Positions 32,416 through 45,400 are shown, counted from the first letter of the stretch. The stretch is 64,000 nucleotides of DNA from Chamaecyparis obtusa (GCA_027943335.1 BSBK01008836.1:496001-560000), one strand, 5' to 3'. Translations and numbers: made by a program. The notes: generated by a model from the letters alone, not told the origin.

Positions 32416-34995
32416 ACTCGCTAGTGTTGCGACTCTAGTCTAATTTACAAATGTGGGGAGGTAGTAATCTACGAACATGTTTAAAAAAATATTTTTAGTT
32501 AAGTAGTAGTGAATAGATGTAGTGTTTACTTAAAGTTTGTTTCTAAGTTTTATATTGTCAAATTCTTTTAGATCATTTTTATGTGTATATTGATATTTTA
32601 GTTATTATTTGATTTTAGATGTATGATATTACATGGTGATTTGATGATTGAATAATTATGGATATTATATAATTGTACTTAGATAATTTGATAATGATTG
32701 TTTACATGTTTAAATGATATTTATGATTATGATTATATTTATCGCATATTTGCATGTGTATAATTATCATGTATATTTTTATTTTTTTGTTTAACGTGTT
32801 TGATATGATTGAGAGATAGAGTCGTAGTTACTTGCAAGATCTACACGATGTCTTGATCTTTACCATTGCTTGTTTTATATATATGTACATGTTGGTCTTT
32901 TATTTAGGTTTGCAGTTGTCATGCATCGACTTCCCTGAATTGTCAGGATGAACGTGTCCTATTGCAAGTCTCAATGGTAAAAGAGGGGAGATAATATTCA
33001 AATCTAAATCTCAACCTAAGTCATTCTATTGTCTCAAAATAGTGGACAATATTATGATATTTTACCCTTCTCGAATTTGTCTAGGTAACGTGAGTTTATA
33101 GTCCCTTGAACATGGTTATGGTTCTTTAAGTTCAGTTGATTTCTGGTTGGTTGATATGATTGTTATCATTAAATAATTTATTTAGATTAATTATGTAATT
33201 TAGATAAATTAGATCTTGCTATTTTTAGCTATTTAAATGTGGAAGTATTTAATTAATTAAATGCATTTATTAAATTTAATGATTTAATTAAAAAGGCTCA
33301 TTGTAGAAATAATGATATTTAATTAATTAAATACATTCACTTTAAAATTTAATTATTTATAAAATTTAAATTTTTGAATAAAAATATTTATTAATTGAAA
33401 AATTAAATAACATGTGAAAAATAACATTAAACTAAATGTTATTATTTAATTTAATTCAAATATAATTAAGCTACGCAATCAAATTGAAATAAATAAATAA
33501 AAAGAATTAGTTAATTTTGAGTTAAGTGGGTTAACAGAAATAAGAAGAAAAAGAGACTTGAGTTCAAATTTGAAATTGGAGGAATTAGGGAATTAATGAA
33601 AACAAGGTTGTGAGTGGAGTTGAGTTCCAAATTTTGCATGTGGAATTCAATTTCTTATATTGGGAAAGTTTGGTTATTATTCTCAACACACGGGTTTGGA
33701 GAATTTTAGGTGAAGGATTCAATTTGGAAGAAATTTTTGTGAAAGTTTGGATTGTCTTCATTTCTGATTCTCATCACATTTATTCATTTGGTGATTTGAG
33801 GTAGGATTTAAAAACTCTTGTGATTGTATTTCTATTATTTTGAAATGAGTGTTTTCTTTGTGTCTTTTAAATCTAGATAAATTGGTTGTTTATAATTATT
33901 TCCATGCTAAAATTTTAGAAAAATAGTTGTAGAAAAATAGGTGTGTGTGTGCATGCAATTTTTTATTCATTTAAAAAAAAATATTCAATTAGAGTTTCAA
34001 ATTAATGGAATTATTAGAATTTAGAATGTTGATTATTGAAATCTTTGTGAAAGAAATTTTACTTGGAAACCCTAGGTTTAAATTTTACAATAAATCTTTT
34101 ACGAAAAATTCAAATCTGGTAGAGGGTTGGAAATAAAGTTTCAATTAAAACTTTAGAAAATAACCAAATTAATTTGTGCATCTGAAACTTTCAATTTATC
34201 TATTTTTTTTTAAAAAAAAAAAATTTATACATGTTTCTTATTCGATAAAAAATTTAGCCTTTATATATATATATATATATATATTCTTATACCCATCTTT
34301 GTATTTTCAATAAAAATAAAAAAATGTATCCTCATTGTTTTACCTAAACAGTAAATTTTCTAGTGAAAAGATTTATAAAATAATTTTTTTTTAAAAATAA
34401 ATTAAAAATAGTAAAATAGTAAAATAAAAATAATAAAATATATTAAAAGAAAATATAATAAAATAAAGATTATTTTATTTAAAATATCAATTAATAATTT
34501 ATTATATATGTACATATATTTATATATATGTGTGTAGTCTATTTGGGCATGGCTTTTTCTTAATTAAATTGAGTTGATTATTTAAATAATTTATTTTTAT
34601 TAGTTAATTGAGGGAACTATAAATATGACATGTTTATTTCTAAATGAAATTGGGTAACTTTATTTATTTTCTAAAATAGACTATAAAATTATAGTGTTTT
34701 AGTAGTTTTAATTCCTAAACTCAATTAATTCTATTAACATAATAAATTGATTTGTTAGGGTTAGAATTTAATTGGTTAAATGTAATTATAGTTTATTAGT
34801 GATTAGTAATAGATTAATTTCATAATAGAATTTTATAAATTAGTTTATTTTATTAAATTTTATTGTTGTCTATTTTATTCCTTTTACGTTTGGGTTAGAG
34901 GAGAATCTTTTTACGTCAATCTGATAGGATTGTTACCAGAGGTGGGCTTAGAGATATTGTATTTGCTTGTTTGCCTTGCATACTTATATAACAGT
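32416..34995. other. AT-rich spacer without genes
   Basis: No coding domain is seen on either strand. The stretch contains repeated AATTAAT-rich text (33170-33480), A and T runs and a (TA)n tract at 34262-34284. Part of it may belong to the repeat whose clearer right portion begins near 35000. Confidence 0.6.
34262..34284. repeat. (TA)n microsatellite
   Basis: Uninterrupted TATATA run of 23 bases. Confidence 0.9.
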
Positions 34996-34999
34996 TGAT

Positions 35000-36156
35000 C
35001 ACATTGTGTCCCAACCTTATGGATTTGATTTTATGATAGAAATTGTTGTTGTGTGTTCTTGTCTTCTTTGGAACCAGATTTGAGAATTGAGTTATGTTGA
35101 TCTTGAGACATGATTTTGAGACTATAAACTTAGGGTAGGTTATCTAGGTGTTAAAAGAGAAGTATCTTATTTTAGAGGCATCAGAGCCTGGAAGTGGTTA
35201 TCTGGGTATCTTTAGTAGGTTACTTAATCAAGTGATAATATAATTAAATGTGGTTAAAATGAATTAATAAGATAATTTGGTTCATCGACCATGTTTTGAG
35301 TGCTAGTATAGGCTAAGGATGAGAGTGAGAGAAGATACGTGCTCATCTAGTAGTGATGGTGAGTTTGACATGATTAATTATCCTTGTCTACACAAGAGGA
35401 TTTCATGTTCCACGTATGATCACACTTGGAAGTCAGAGTCCAGTGAGATTGTTCCAAGGTGTTAACATGTGATGACACTTTCCTGATTTCATTTTAGGTT
35501 TCTTACATGTGTTGGTTTCCTCTAGGTTAGTTTGTGTACCTTGACTTATGAGTTGTACCCTTGATATAGGAGCTTCTAGGATCCTTTCTTAGTTTGATTT
35601 GATTTGATTGGTATTGTTATTCGAGTGAGATTTGATGTTATCTCTTCAACACGATGGGAGTGGAACCACTTGTTTCTACGAGGTCGGGAGGTAGTGATTC
35701 TTTTACCATTTGAGACTCTGATGTCCCTGTTCTAGTGTTGGATGATCTTTGTTGTAGTTGCTTCCCTTCTTATTTTCTTGGAGACTTATTCTTGTTCTTG
35801 TACTTCTCTATTTTGTAATTTGTATTTTATTGTAACTACATACCCTGTGACTTGTGCAGTGGATGTTGATGATTATGTATACTTTATTATTCAGATGTAA
35901 TTATGATGTAATATGTAGTTTGAGTTAGGGGAAAAATGTAATTGATAAATGTAAATGTATTTGTGTAGTTCTACGTCAAAGAACCTTTGAGATGTGTAAT
36001 CTAATGTGGAGATTATGTTTATATTTATGTACTTTATATTTTATTTCTGCTTATTTATTCATTATTATTTGTAAACACTTAAGAAAAAAAATATTTAGCA
36101 AACTTAGTAACATGTTTTAGGTTAATATCTCTTGGGTTCTCTAGTGGGGCATTACA
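35000..36156 (+). repeat. Left copy of an inverted repeat pair, LTR-like end
   Basis: This segment is repeated in inverse orientation at 37891-39060. Shared landmarks are GGTAGGTTATCTAGGTGTTA, AGTCAGAGTCCAGTGAGAT, GTCTACA...GGAT and the end GGTTCTCTAGTGGGGCATTACA. Near 35176 the text GGCATCAGAGCCTGGAAGTGG resembles a decayed primer site (consensus TGGTATCAGAGC). The terminal ...CATTACA is LTR-like. It is probably a non-autonomous LTR element fragment; no protein domain was found. Confidence 0.65.
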
Positions 36157-36699
36157 ATGGAAATGTGGGCTAAAGTTTCATTTTCAAATAAGTTCCATAC
36201 AATCTCTTGTAATAGATTTGATATATAATTAAGAATGTTTTCCAATTTACGTATTTAGTAGTAAAATTAATTGTATATCGATTTGAGTATGTTAGTATTT
36301 AAATTTTTAAGATAATATAGAATTAAAATTAGGGAGGAATTTAAAAAGATGGAATTTTTAGTTTCAAATGTTCACTTGAATGTTGGATTCGGTCATCTGG
36401 TTTCTCTCATCACATTGAGTTTTTAAATTAAAATCTAACAATACTTCAAGGAGACATCTAGGACCTACAAGGATGAGTTTTATCATTAGGGATTTTAAAG
36501 AGGATTTAGTTAACATAACTTTAAAAAGCTCATGCAAGGAACAAATAATAAAGCTAAATCTTTAGCTTCTTCTTTTTTTTATATGTAAATTGATACCTTG
36601 GGGGTAGCTCCCTTTGCATTATAGAAAGTAGAGAAATACAAGATATTGTTGCTCTAAAGTGCCCCAAGTGTCCAAGGATAAGTCAAACACTTTGGGGGC

Positions 36700-37700
36700 A
36701 AATTATATGTAGGCAAAGCTGATTGGCCGGTATGCTACCTTGTTTGCATCTCTAGCAATACATGAGTAAAAAAATGTCAAAATCCTTGAGGCAACACCAG
36801 ATTGATTCCATTATATTAGTGAGATTTTAGTTTGGGATTTTGTGTGTGGAATTGAGACTTATGTAGATTTTGGATTTCCCTTCTATATCAATATTTGCAA
36901 CCTAATGCTCTTTGCATTTTTGCAGACTCTCCAGGAGGGCTTGGAACTTTGCCTCATTGTTAGTTATTGGTGTCAGCTTCTTAGATAGAGCCCAAATAAA
37001 ATTTCCATGTTCATCTTTGAGTATACATCCAACACTTGAGACTCTAGTGTTCCCTTTGGTCACGTCATTAATATTTAGTTACAATCTACCATTCAAAGGA
37101 GGGTGTCATTTAACTTTCCATTTCTTAATCTTTTTGTTCGTATATGGGTTCCATGCCAAGTAGGAAGGAGAAGCCTTGAGGAGTTTCCACTTCTTCATAA
37201 TGGATTCATCCCAAATCATGACATGCCTTAGATCTAGCATAGAATGACCTTGTGTTTCCATGACTATTTCACATATACGGTTTTGATTTTATTTTGTACA
37301 CTTTTAATGGAGAGTTCAACCTTGTCAAAAAATTTGCCATTTTGTTCTCTCCAAAGATGTTATATTACCAAATGTAACGTCCTAAATTACACCCCATACA
37401 ATTCTACATCACATGGTGCCTTCCCTTTATCCAAATCAAAGTCTCCACCTAAGTCTTTGCTTCATATGTTTGTCTTGTTACAACTTTAGCCCAACATGTT
37501 AACCATATGGATTGTTTTGACTTAAGACACATTTGTATTGCGAAATTTCCATTTAGTGCAGATTCATCCTCCAAATTTATTGTCTAAAGGTGTTTGTTGG
37601 AGCATTACACCTACTATTTTGGTAGTTTAATATCTCCTCTTGTAGCCCATCGATGTTAAGATTCTTTCGAGTCAATCTTAAACTTTTTGATCCACTTTTG
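36700..37700 (-). pseudogene. LINE tail with RNase H domain, minus strand
   Basis: On the minus strand, about 37400-37340 reads HLWREQNGKFFDKVEL, a block typical of the region just upstream of RNase H in plant L1-like reverse transcriptases. About 37050-36930 reads VGCILKDEHGNFIWALSKKL and TNNEAKFQALLESLQKCKEH, the RNase H core with the Glu of the NNEA motif. The first catalytic Asp block is poorly kept (Asn in place of Asp near 37080). Several stops break the frame. The insert lies between two inverted copies of one repeat, in a different family state from the + strand LINE tail at 26890-27747. Confidence 0.7.
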
Positions 37701-37890
37701 GGTCTCTTGACAATTCCTACTCTCTTCTTGGTCATTCTTGGAGCTTCTTGGTTCTTCTTACCCTCTCTCAACACTTCACTTACTTCTTGATCATCTGCAC
37801 AACTTCTTGTTATTTTTTTTCATCTATCAACTTTCTATTGTCATCGACGTTGAAGCTCAATCTCTTTGAAGCATCTACACTTACCTTCTT

Positions 37891-39060
37891 TGCAATGCCC
37901 CACCAGGGAACCCAGGAGAAACTATCCTAAAATATGTTACTAAGTTTATAGAATATTTTTTTTCTTAAGGGTTTACAAACAATTTTGAATAACAAAGTGG
38001 AATCAATAACATAAATTCAATACATACTCATAAATATAATCTTAATTACAAATTACAAATCTCAAGGGTTCCTTGATGTAGAATTACGTAAAAACATTTA
38101 AATTTATTAAGTACAATAATCATATAAATCTTCTACGTAATGAAACTAAAGTACATCATCTCATAAATAATAAACAAATACATCTAAACCATAAGGTATA
38201 CATGATAACCCACATCCACTGCAAAAGTCATAGGGTATGTAAATATAATCTAAGTAAAAAGTATAAATAAAAGAAAGAATAGGAACAAATCTCCATGGAT
38301 GAAATAATAAGAAGCAATTGCAACAAGGATCATCCAACTCTAGTACAGGAACGTCAGAGTCTCAAATGGTAAGAGAATCACTACTTCCCAACCTCATAGA
38401 AACTTGTGGTTCCACTCCCACCTTGTTGAGGAGATAACATAAGACCCCACTCGAATAATCACCAGGTAGTACTAAACAAGGAATCCTGAAAGCTTCCTAT
38501 CTCAAAGGTATAACTCAAAACTCAAAGGTACACATACTAATCCAAAGACAACCAACACACATAGGAAACCTAGAAGAAATCAAGGAGTGTCATCACATAT
38601 GTCAACACCTTGGAACGATCTCACTGGACTCTGACTTCCAAGTGTGAATATATGTGAAACCCAAAATTTTCTCATGTAGACAAGGATAACCGATCATGCC
38701 AAAACTCACCATCACTACTAGATGGGAAAGCATCTTCTTCCACTCCCGTCCTTAGCCTATACTAACACTCAAGGCATGTACAGGGAATCTATTATCTTAT
38801 TAATTCATTTTAAAACCTTATTTAATGTATTATATTATCACTTATTAAGTAACTTACTAAGGATACCCAAGTAGCCACTTCTAGACTCTGGCACCTCCAA
38901 AGCAAGCCACTTCTTCTCTAACACCTAGATAACCTACCCTAAGCTCATAAATCTCAAAAATATCTCATAGATCATCGTGAAAAATAAAATTCAAATATGG
39001 TTCCATAATGCCACAAGAACATACACATAACCAACTTTCATTATAAATACATTGTTATAC
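37891..39060 (-). repeat. Right copy of the inverted repeat pair
   Basis: This is the reverse complement of 35000-36156 with moderate divergence. On the minus strand it ends GGTGGGGCATTGCA at 37891. The primer-site-like block reads GGTGCCAGAGTCTAGAAGTG near 38875-38895. Its far side is cut by the Copia-3a insertion at 39133. Confidence 0.65.
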
Positions 39061-39379
39061 CTTCAAATAGTAAGAACATAATTAAGAGCTTATATAGGGT
39101 TGGGTTATAACAAAATCAAATGTCATACAAGTTGTTAGAATGATTTTAGAATAACTGAGAGGAGGGGGGGGGGGTGAATCAGTTATCCTCAGGTCTAGAT
39201 GTACCAATTGAACTTTGAAACACTTCAACCAACTTAGATCTACTAAAAAATCTACTTGATCTTTATAACATATATTCAATAATATAAACTTGCAATCCAC
39301 TGTCCAAAAGTAATCAACTTGCAGAATATAAAACACTTAACACATCAAATAACATGTACACAGTATGACACCAAGATTT

Positions 39380-39707
39380 TGTTGGACTAATTGCCAACGT
39401 CTCCCTTCAGAATTCGTGACATGGTTTAACAGCCTCCTATGTTCTATAAGTCTAGTGGTTGTATCGGGCATTAACAGGTCAATCTTTTGGTGCAACGACA
39501 ACTACTACTTGTAACAAGTGGTATCAGAGCTTGGTCACAGGTTCAAATCCCCTCAGGTGATGCTAAGGGGGATTGTTGGAATAACCACCGATGTCTCCCT
39601 TTGGGATTTGTGACATGGTTTAACAGCCTATTTTGTTCTATGAGTCTAGTGGTTGTATCGGGCATTAACATGTCAATCTTTTGGTGCAACGACAACTACT
39701 AGTAATA
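39380..39707 (+). mobile_element. TRIM (miniature LTR retrotransposon), 328 bp, with target duplication
   Basis: Two short direct LTRs, 39380-39516 (137 bp) and 39574-39707 (134 bp), both begin TGTTGGA and share GTGACATGGTTTAACAGCCT and GTTGTATCGGGCATTAACA. Between them lie AG, a perfect primer site TGGTATCAGAGC (39519-39530) and a purine tract CTAAGGGGGAT before the second LTR. Target duplication is GATTT (39375-39379) against AATTT (39708-39712), one mismatch. The undisturbed site is visible in the sister LTR at about 47636-47646. There is no coding capacity; it would depend on enzymes of other elements. Confidence 0.93.
39531..39560 (+). promoter_or_regulatory. B-box-like sequence inside the TRIM
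   Basis: GGTTCAAATCC, at about 39540-39550, lies ten bases after the primer site and matches the RNA polymerase III B-box consensus GGTTCGANTCC in all but one base. It may be chance, or an extended copy of tRNA T-arm sequence taken up with the primer site. Function is not shown. Confidence 0.35.
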
Positions 39708-41018
39708 AATTTAACATGGAAACCCAATTTGAGAAAAATCACCAGTAACATGTTACCAATTTTTTCACTTTTTTAAAGTGAGCTCTATGAGGAGCCAACC
39801 CTATTAAAGGTTACAATACACACTGTTAGGTGTGACCCTATTAAAGAATTTAATCACCCTGTTAGGAGTGGCCTTGTTAGAGGACTTAAGAACATCCCAT
39901 TAGAATGTCACCTTGATTAAAGGATTTACAAATGACTGTTAGGTCAACCTTGATTAAAATATTTCAGCTGATACAATTGTTAGGTTTTGATCTGATACAT
40001 ACAACTCACTTTGCAAATACAAATCCAATGTAGCTCATATGTTGATCTACTAACTAGCCTTCATTATCATCTCCATCTTTGATCTGCTTGGAAACCCTTC
40101 AAGAAATCACCACTTCACAACTCTTCTCAGCTCTTCATAGCTCTTCATAGCCTTCTTCTTAGGTTCACCAATCAATAGAATCAACCTCTCTCATAACCTA
40201 CATTTTGGTTATCCTTATACCTCCTTAATTAGGTTGCTTGATCTTTTGCCACTTAATCATCTTTGTAGATCTTAGGTTTAGGTCAAATTCATCTAATCCT
40301 TCCAACATTTTGTTCTTTCTCTATCCTTCTAGATACTTTTCAAAACTTCTCCTTGAATCCATGCATAAAAATGGTTTACCATGCATTAAATACTCCAGGT
40401 CATTCATCCTTATTTTCAACATGTTTTACATATTCGAAGAATTCAATTATGTCGACTGGGAATCTCAATCTCTTCATAAACTATAAAATACTAAAACTTG
40501 GTCATCATTGTATTCTTCTGCTCAGTCTTCACTAGAAAACTCGGTCATCGCTAAAATTGTTCTTCTTGGCACTCATTATTTTCACTCGGTCTAATTTCTA
40601 ATACCTATTAATTACTGATGCTTGGTCGACACTATATTTTCTCGACTTATACTAGTACTCGGTCAACACTAGCATCACTTGTCTTATACTTAAGTTTCTT
40701 AATCTTCTTCTCTTTAGCTTGGTCAAGCCTATGCTTTTAGTCTTTCTTTGCTCATGTCTTCTATGCTTCAAATAAACTATCTTCTTCACTTAGTTTTATA
40801 GATAAACAACACATTACCTTGTCCATGTGCCAACTAATCAAGTACCTATTGTAGTTTCTCATAACTCAACCTTTCACTAGGTCTTCTTGTTATCTCTTTT
40901 TTTCAAATCCTCTTCATCAATCAAATGTTTTGGTACTCTACTAGATATCAATTGTCTCACCAGTTAATATTTGACATCAATGATAATATAATAATTGTTT
41001 CAATTGTACTTTCCAACA

Positions 41019-41530
41019 ATCTCTCTCTTTGGCATTAATGGCAACACCATATGCATAGTTACCATACAATCCAAAAATTATATATTGAAGCAACTTTTGT
41101 CAACTCTCTCTGTGTTCTATTATCAAATCTTCATTAATATCATTAGCTTCATTTTGATTCTCATCTAATGTAAATATCAACTCCCTCTTGGATAGATCTC
41201 TCCCTCTTTGTCTATGCATCAATTTTACTGAATCTCTTCCTTATATGCTCAGAATCTCTCTCTCTCGTATTCATGGTAACTCCTACCAATTTTCTCCCTC
41301 TTTGACAACAATGCCAAATACACTTTTCAACTTTCTTATTCATCTGCACCATGTAGATATTTTCATGTCAATTTTCTGAACTATAAGCTTCCTTTGTCAT
41401 CTTGCTTATGACTGATCAACTTCTTGTGCTTAACTCTTCACAACTTTAGGCAACTCCTAAAGTGTGACCTTCTTGCATCAATTTGTCATATATTATGAGT
41501 AATACATTTGATGAAACACTCCTATTCAAT
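41019..41530. other. Spacer between Copia-3a pol end and its LTR
   Basis: About 510 bp without protein domains, ending at the polypurine tract next to 41019. A spacer of this kind, longer than in Copia-1 (about 220 bp), is common in copia lineages with long LTRs. Confidence 0.5.
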
Positions 41531-42541
41531 TTAGGTAGCCTCAGTTAGGGGAATCACCCCTAATTTACCTCTTAGATACTCATGTGCATCTTTAGCTAAA
41601 AATTTAGTGAATATATCTGCTAATTGCTCCTTTGTATTCACATATTCCAGTCTCACTTCTTTGTCTTGAACTAACTCTCTCAAGTAATGATACTTGATAG
41701 CAATATTCTTGGTCTTAGTGTGCATCCCAAGATTCTTTGATATATTGATAGCACTGGTGTTATCACATAAAATAACAACTGGCTCAGTGATCTATTTCTT
41801 CACACCTTTCAACAATTGATTGATCTACACTATGTTTGAACAATTAACTATTGTTGCTACATATTTAGCTTCTATTATAGATCAAAAAATGCAATTATGT
41901 TTCTTGTTTGTCCATGAGACTAACCTCTTTCCTAGAAATAATGCACCACCACTTGTACTCTTTATATCATCCACATTTCCCGCCCAATCAACATTAGTAT
42001 AAACTTTCAGTTCAAAATTTTCATTCTTCTTATAGTACAAACCATAATCATATGTTCCTTTTAGATATCTCAGTATCCTTTTCACTACTATCATGTGATT
42101 CTCCTTAGGATTTACAAAAAATCTTACAACAATCCTAACTACTAGTACAATATATGGTCTGCTATGAACAACATATTGTAGCTTTCCAATCATTGACATA
42201 TACAAGGTTTGATTCACTTTAGTTGTATCATCATTCTTTGATCATTTATGTTCAGTGGCTATGGATGTACTTACAGGTCTAGAGTCCTCCATGCCAAAGG
42301 TTGTTTAAGTATCTCCTTGATATATTTTGATTGAGTAATGTAGATACCTTTCTTCATCTGATATACTTGAAAACCAACAAAGAATTTGATCTCTCTAAAC
42401 ATAGACATTCCAAATTCAGTTTTTATCTCATTTGTAAATGTTTGGCATAGTGCATCTTATCTTCCAAATATGATATCATCAACAAATATTTCAACTAACA
42501 ATATCCCTTTATCTTTTTTAGTCTTCAAGTACAAATTATTG
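41531..42541 (-). pseudogene. Copia-3a reverse transcriptase C-terminal part and RNase H
   Basis: On the minus strand, about 42520-42440 reads LKTKKDKGILLVEIFVDDII, with the paired Asp of the active site intact, then a stop at about 42445. 42217-41882 reads VYTNVDWAGNVDDIKSTSGG and LGKRLVSWTNKKHNC of RNase H. 41725-41531 reads IAIKYHYLRELVQDKEVRLE and ADIFTKFLAKDAHEYLRGKL, the end of pol. Several stops and shifts break it. At 42541 the frame is interrupted by the LARD and resumes at 45888 onwards within the same Asn-Asn codon pair region. Confidence 0.85.
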
Positions 42542-43989
42542 TATTGGAGTTGATAAAAACAACCCACAGCTCCCAAGAACACCTACACGCAAACACCTAT
42601 CACAGAAAGAGAGAGAAGAAAATAACTATGGAGACCTGAACGTATGGATCCATGAGAGAGGAGAAATCCTTGATGTGCAAAAACAAAAGTTGCAATCAAT
42701 AATGAAATGTCAAAAAAAAGGTTAAAAAGTGTTATGAGATCAATCCTTATAAAATTAGATCAGAAAACCTAAAAAGGTAAAACCCTAGGTTGCACAATAA
42801 TAATTAATAAAAAAATTAATTATTATATGCCTAAAGTTTAGCTTAATTCAAAAGAGGTAATAAGTGACTGAATAATTAAATCAACATGATTCAATTAATC
42901 AATAAAACACTTTATTACTCTAACACCCCCCCTTAAGATGAACTTTGGGATAAACTAAAAACCTAGAAAGAACAACTAAAAGCAAATGGATCTCGGCAAC
43001 AAAAGGCCTGATCAGGTACCCAAGTACAAAAGAGAGTCTCTACAAAGTAGAGAAATAGAGAAAACCACATGGGAAAAACTCTACTCCAAAAAGAGACCAA
43101 GACTAGTCTGAAGGGCTGAAGAAGCCTCCAAAACTAGGAATGTTCCAGAAAATAGGAACAAAGATGAACATGTACAACATCACTGAAGCATGAAACTACA
43201 AACTCTATCAAGAATAAACTAATGATCTAAAGATTCTCCATAGAAATATGACCAGGGAGAGAAGACTATAATCTACATGAGTGCCCTTAAATAACACTAC
43301 TTGAATCAGGAGGCAAACAAAGGCAAAAACCTCAACTCAAAGATACAGATGACATAAACACCAAAATTTTGAAGAGATGATCAATCAAAGCTGGAAGAGT
43401 GTGTCCAAAAAATAGGAAAGAAAGAGTGTCCATATGGTAAATGATCCATCTCACCAGAATGCATAGGTACCTAGCCACTATAACCGCCTAGTACATAGAA
43501 TCAAATACTGAATACATAGCTCACACTATTGAACCAAGGAAACAGTAGAACCAATAGTAGAAACCCCCCCATACTGCTGACAAGGGAGCAATGACAGGTA
43601 TACTGAAAATATCATCCAATATGAACTACATGATGAAGAAGAATCTAAAACATCAAATGTGTAGAGTACAAACACATATAGAGATACCTGAGGCTAATTT
43701 CATTGGAGGAACACTTACATGACAAAAGAAGATGGAAAACAAAGGCAAACATCAAACCCCCCTAGCACTTTATAATAGAGTGCGAGTACAAAGAGCACAA
43801 ACATGTGCAAGATCCCATACATGCAATAGAAAGACACTTTATCTTAGTGCGTGTGCATAAAAGAATGCTGAAAAAATGAAGTATACACTCTTCAAAGAAG
43901 AGTGAAGGCTGCTGAAATAAAAGAACAACCTAAGATGAGCCATCCCTCAAAGGGAAGAGATCCCATGACCTGTAACATCCAAGATATCC

Positions 43990-44680
43990 ACCAGACTACA
44001 AAAATTCAAGAATTTGAATAAAATGAACCTAGAGAATAATTTGGAAACATCACTCATATCACTTGAAATCTCTCTGAACAAACTTTCCAATGATATATCA
44101 TTTTCCCAAAATGGAGTTCAGATGCACAAGATAGAGCTCCTAGAGTGCATAACTAAACATCTGGCTTTGACAGTAGAAAATGCCATAAGAAAAGAAAAAA
44201 CATAAAATCAAACCTATAGATTTGGAAAGAGCTTGGAATTAGCTTTCCGACGATATCTTGTTTGCCAAATTTTGACACCGTATGCTCAAGTTATGAGCAA
44301 AAAACCAATAGCTGCACTGAAGGGCTCAAAGAAGGTGTCTGGAAGGATCTGAGGATGAGTGACATCAACAAAAGGATAAATTCACACATGAAACTATTAG
44401 ATCTAATAAAAGTTTAGAAAGAGCTTTTTGGCAATATCTTATTTGCCGAAAACGGAGCCCAAATGCAAAAGAACAGATCCCAAAATGCAAGAGGTCTGAA
44501 ATGTCGAGAGCATGGAGAACATCTGACTTTGATAGAAAAAAAATAGCATCAAAATCGCAAAATCACAAAACCATACCAACAAAAATAGATCGGGCTTAGA
44601 ACTAGCTTTTTGACGATATATCGCATGCTCGATTTTGATCCCAAATAATTGAGATATTCACAAAATCCACAGGTAGCTCC
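43990..44680. repeat. Four diverged modules inside the LARD
   Basis: A block of about 70 bp with the pattern AG-CTTT-CCGACGATATCTTGT followed by a purine-rich AAATGGAG-like part recurs at about 44072-44135, 44224-44300, 44410-44490 and 44590-44665. Spacing is 150-190 bp. No ORF runs through them. Confidence 0.65.
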
Positions 44681-44879
44681 AAAAGGCCCAAAAAATAGTG
44701 CAAATCCATGCTGACATCAACAACATGTGAGCCTAATTTTGATGACCAAATGGCTGTCATAGATCAAATCCACTTGGGGCTTAAAAAAATAGGCCCTGGT
44801 CACATGCTCAAAATTTGACACTAAAATGGTAGGGGGGTTGGTCATATGACCCTAGGCTTTGCAGTAGGGGGCTGGCTCG

Positions 44880-45020
44880 ACATGATTACCGGTTGACTAT
44901 AGGCGGTGACTGTGGTAGTCACCCACTAGTCAGTGATGGTAACCACGAGTGGTGACCACAACCCACCAAGTGGTAACCGCGACCTACCCACTGGTGGCCA
45001 CTCGGTGGCTATCGAGTGGC
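44880..45020. repeat. GGT-N-ACC hairpin-rich tract inside the LARD
   Basis: A GC-rich run in otherwise AT-rich DNA is built from inverted GGTGACT...AGTCACC (perfect arms), GGTAACCACG, AGTGGTGACCAC, AGTGGTAACCGC, CCACTGGTGGCCACTCGGTGG and similar units. Many small stems can form on either strand. Confidence 0.7.
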
Positions 45021-45069
45021 ACTGCCAAAAATTTTATTTATTTTTTGAATTTTCTGCGAATCCATACTG

Positions 45070-45400
45070 TCTCGATCCACATGCCAAGCTGTACGACTTG
45101 GTACATAATTTTTTTTTGCATCTGAGGCCAACTTGTCCAAAATTGACAAGTTTTATATGGATTTTGGGTATCTCAGATGCTCTGAACACATCTGTGTGGT
45201 CCGTTTGGGCCATAAATGCTCTAAAAAATAGTGACTGACTCAAGATTCGTGCCAGGGTTGGTTACACATTTTTTTTGTGCCACAGATTCCAACTTTGTCC
45301 AAATTGGACAAATTTTATATGGATCTTGGGGTTCTTGGATGCTGTGAATGCAATCGTGAGGTTCATTTACAGCCAAGATGACTAGAAAAATAGGTCCCCC
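45070..45400. repeat. Two tandem copies of a ~190-bp unit inside the LARD
   Basis: TGTCCAAAATTGACAAGTTT...GGATTTTGGGTATCTCAGATGCT (about 45132-45185) recurs as TGTCCAAATTGGACAAATTT...GGATCTTGGGGTTCTTGGATGCT (about 45295-45345). Flanking text such as TGTGCCACAGATTCCAACTT / TGCATCTGAGGCCAACTT also matches. Confidence 0.7.

Larger units (their letters stand above)
39133..41018 (-). repeat. Copia-3a 3' LTR
   Basis: On the minus strand it starts TGTTGGAAAGTACAATTG at 41018 after a purine tract (CCAAAGAGAGAGAT) and ends CATTCTAACA at 39133. It is 1886 bp including the 328-bp TRIM. It aligns in reverse with 46318-47888. It shares with the Copia-1 LTR the repeated CTAACAGGG-type motifs and a TTCACCCC(T/C)CCC block before its end, here turned into an 11-base G run on the + strand (39164-39174). 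Confidence 0.85.

Noticed and set aside
36912..37163. 83-codon + strand ORF
   Set aside because: Its complement encodes the RNase H block of the minus-strand LINE tail.
39519..39560. tRNA gene
   Set aside because: The primer site and B-box-like motif imitate tRNA parts, but no cloverleaf, A box or acceptor stem pairing was found.
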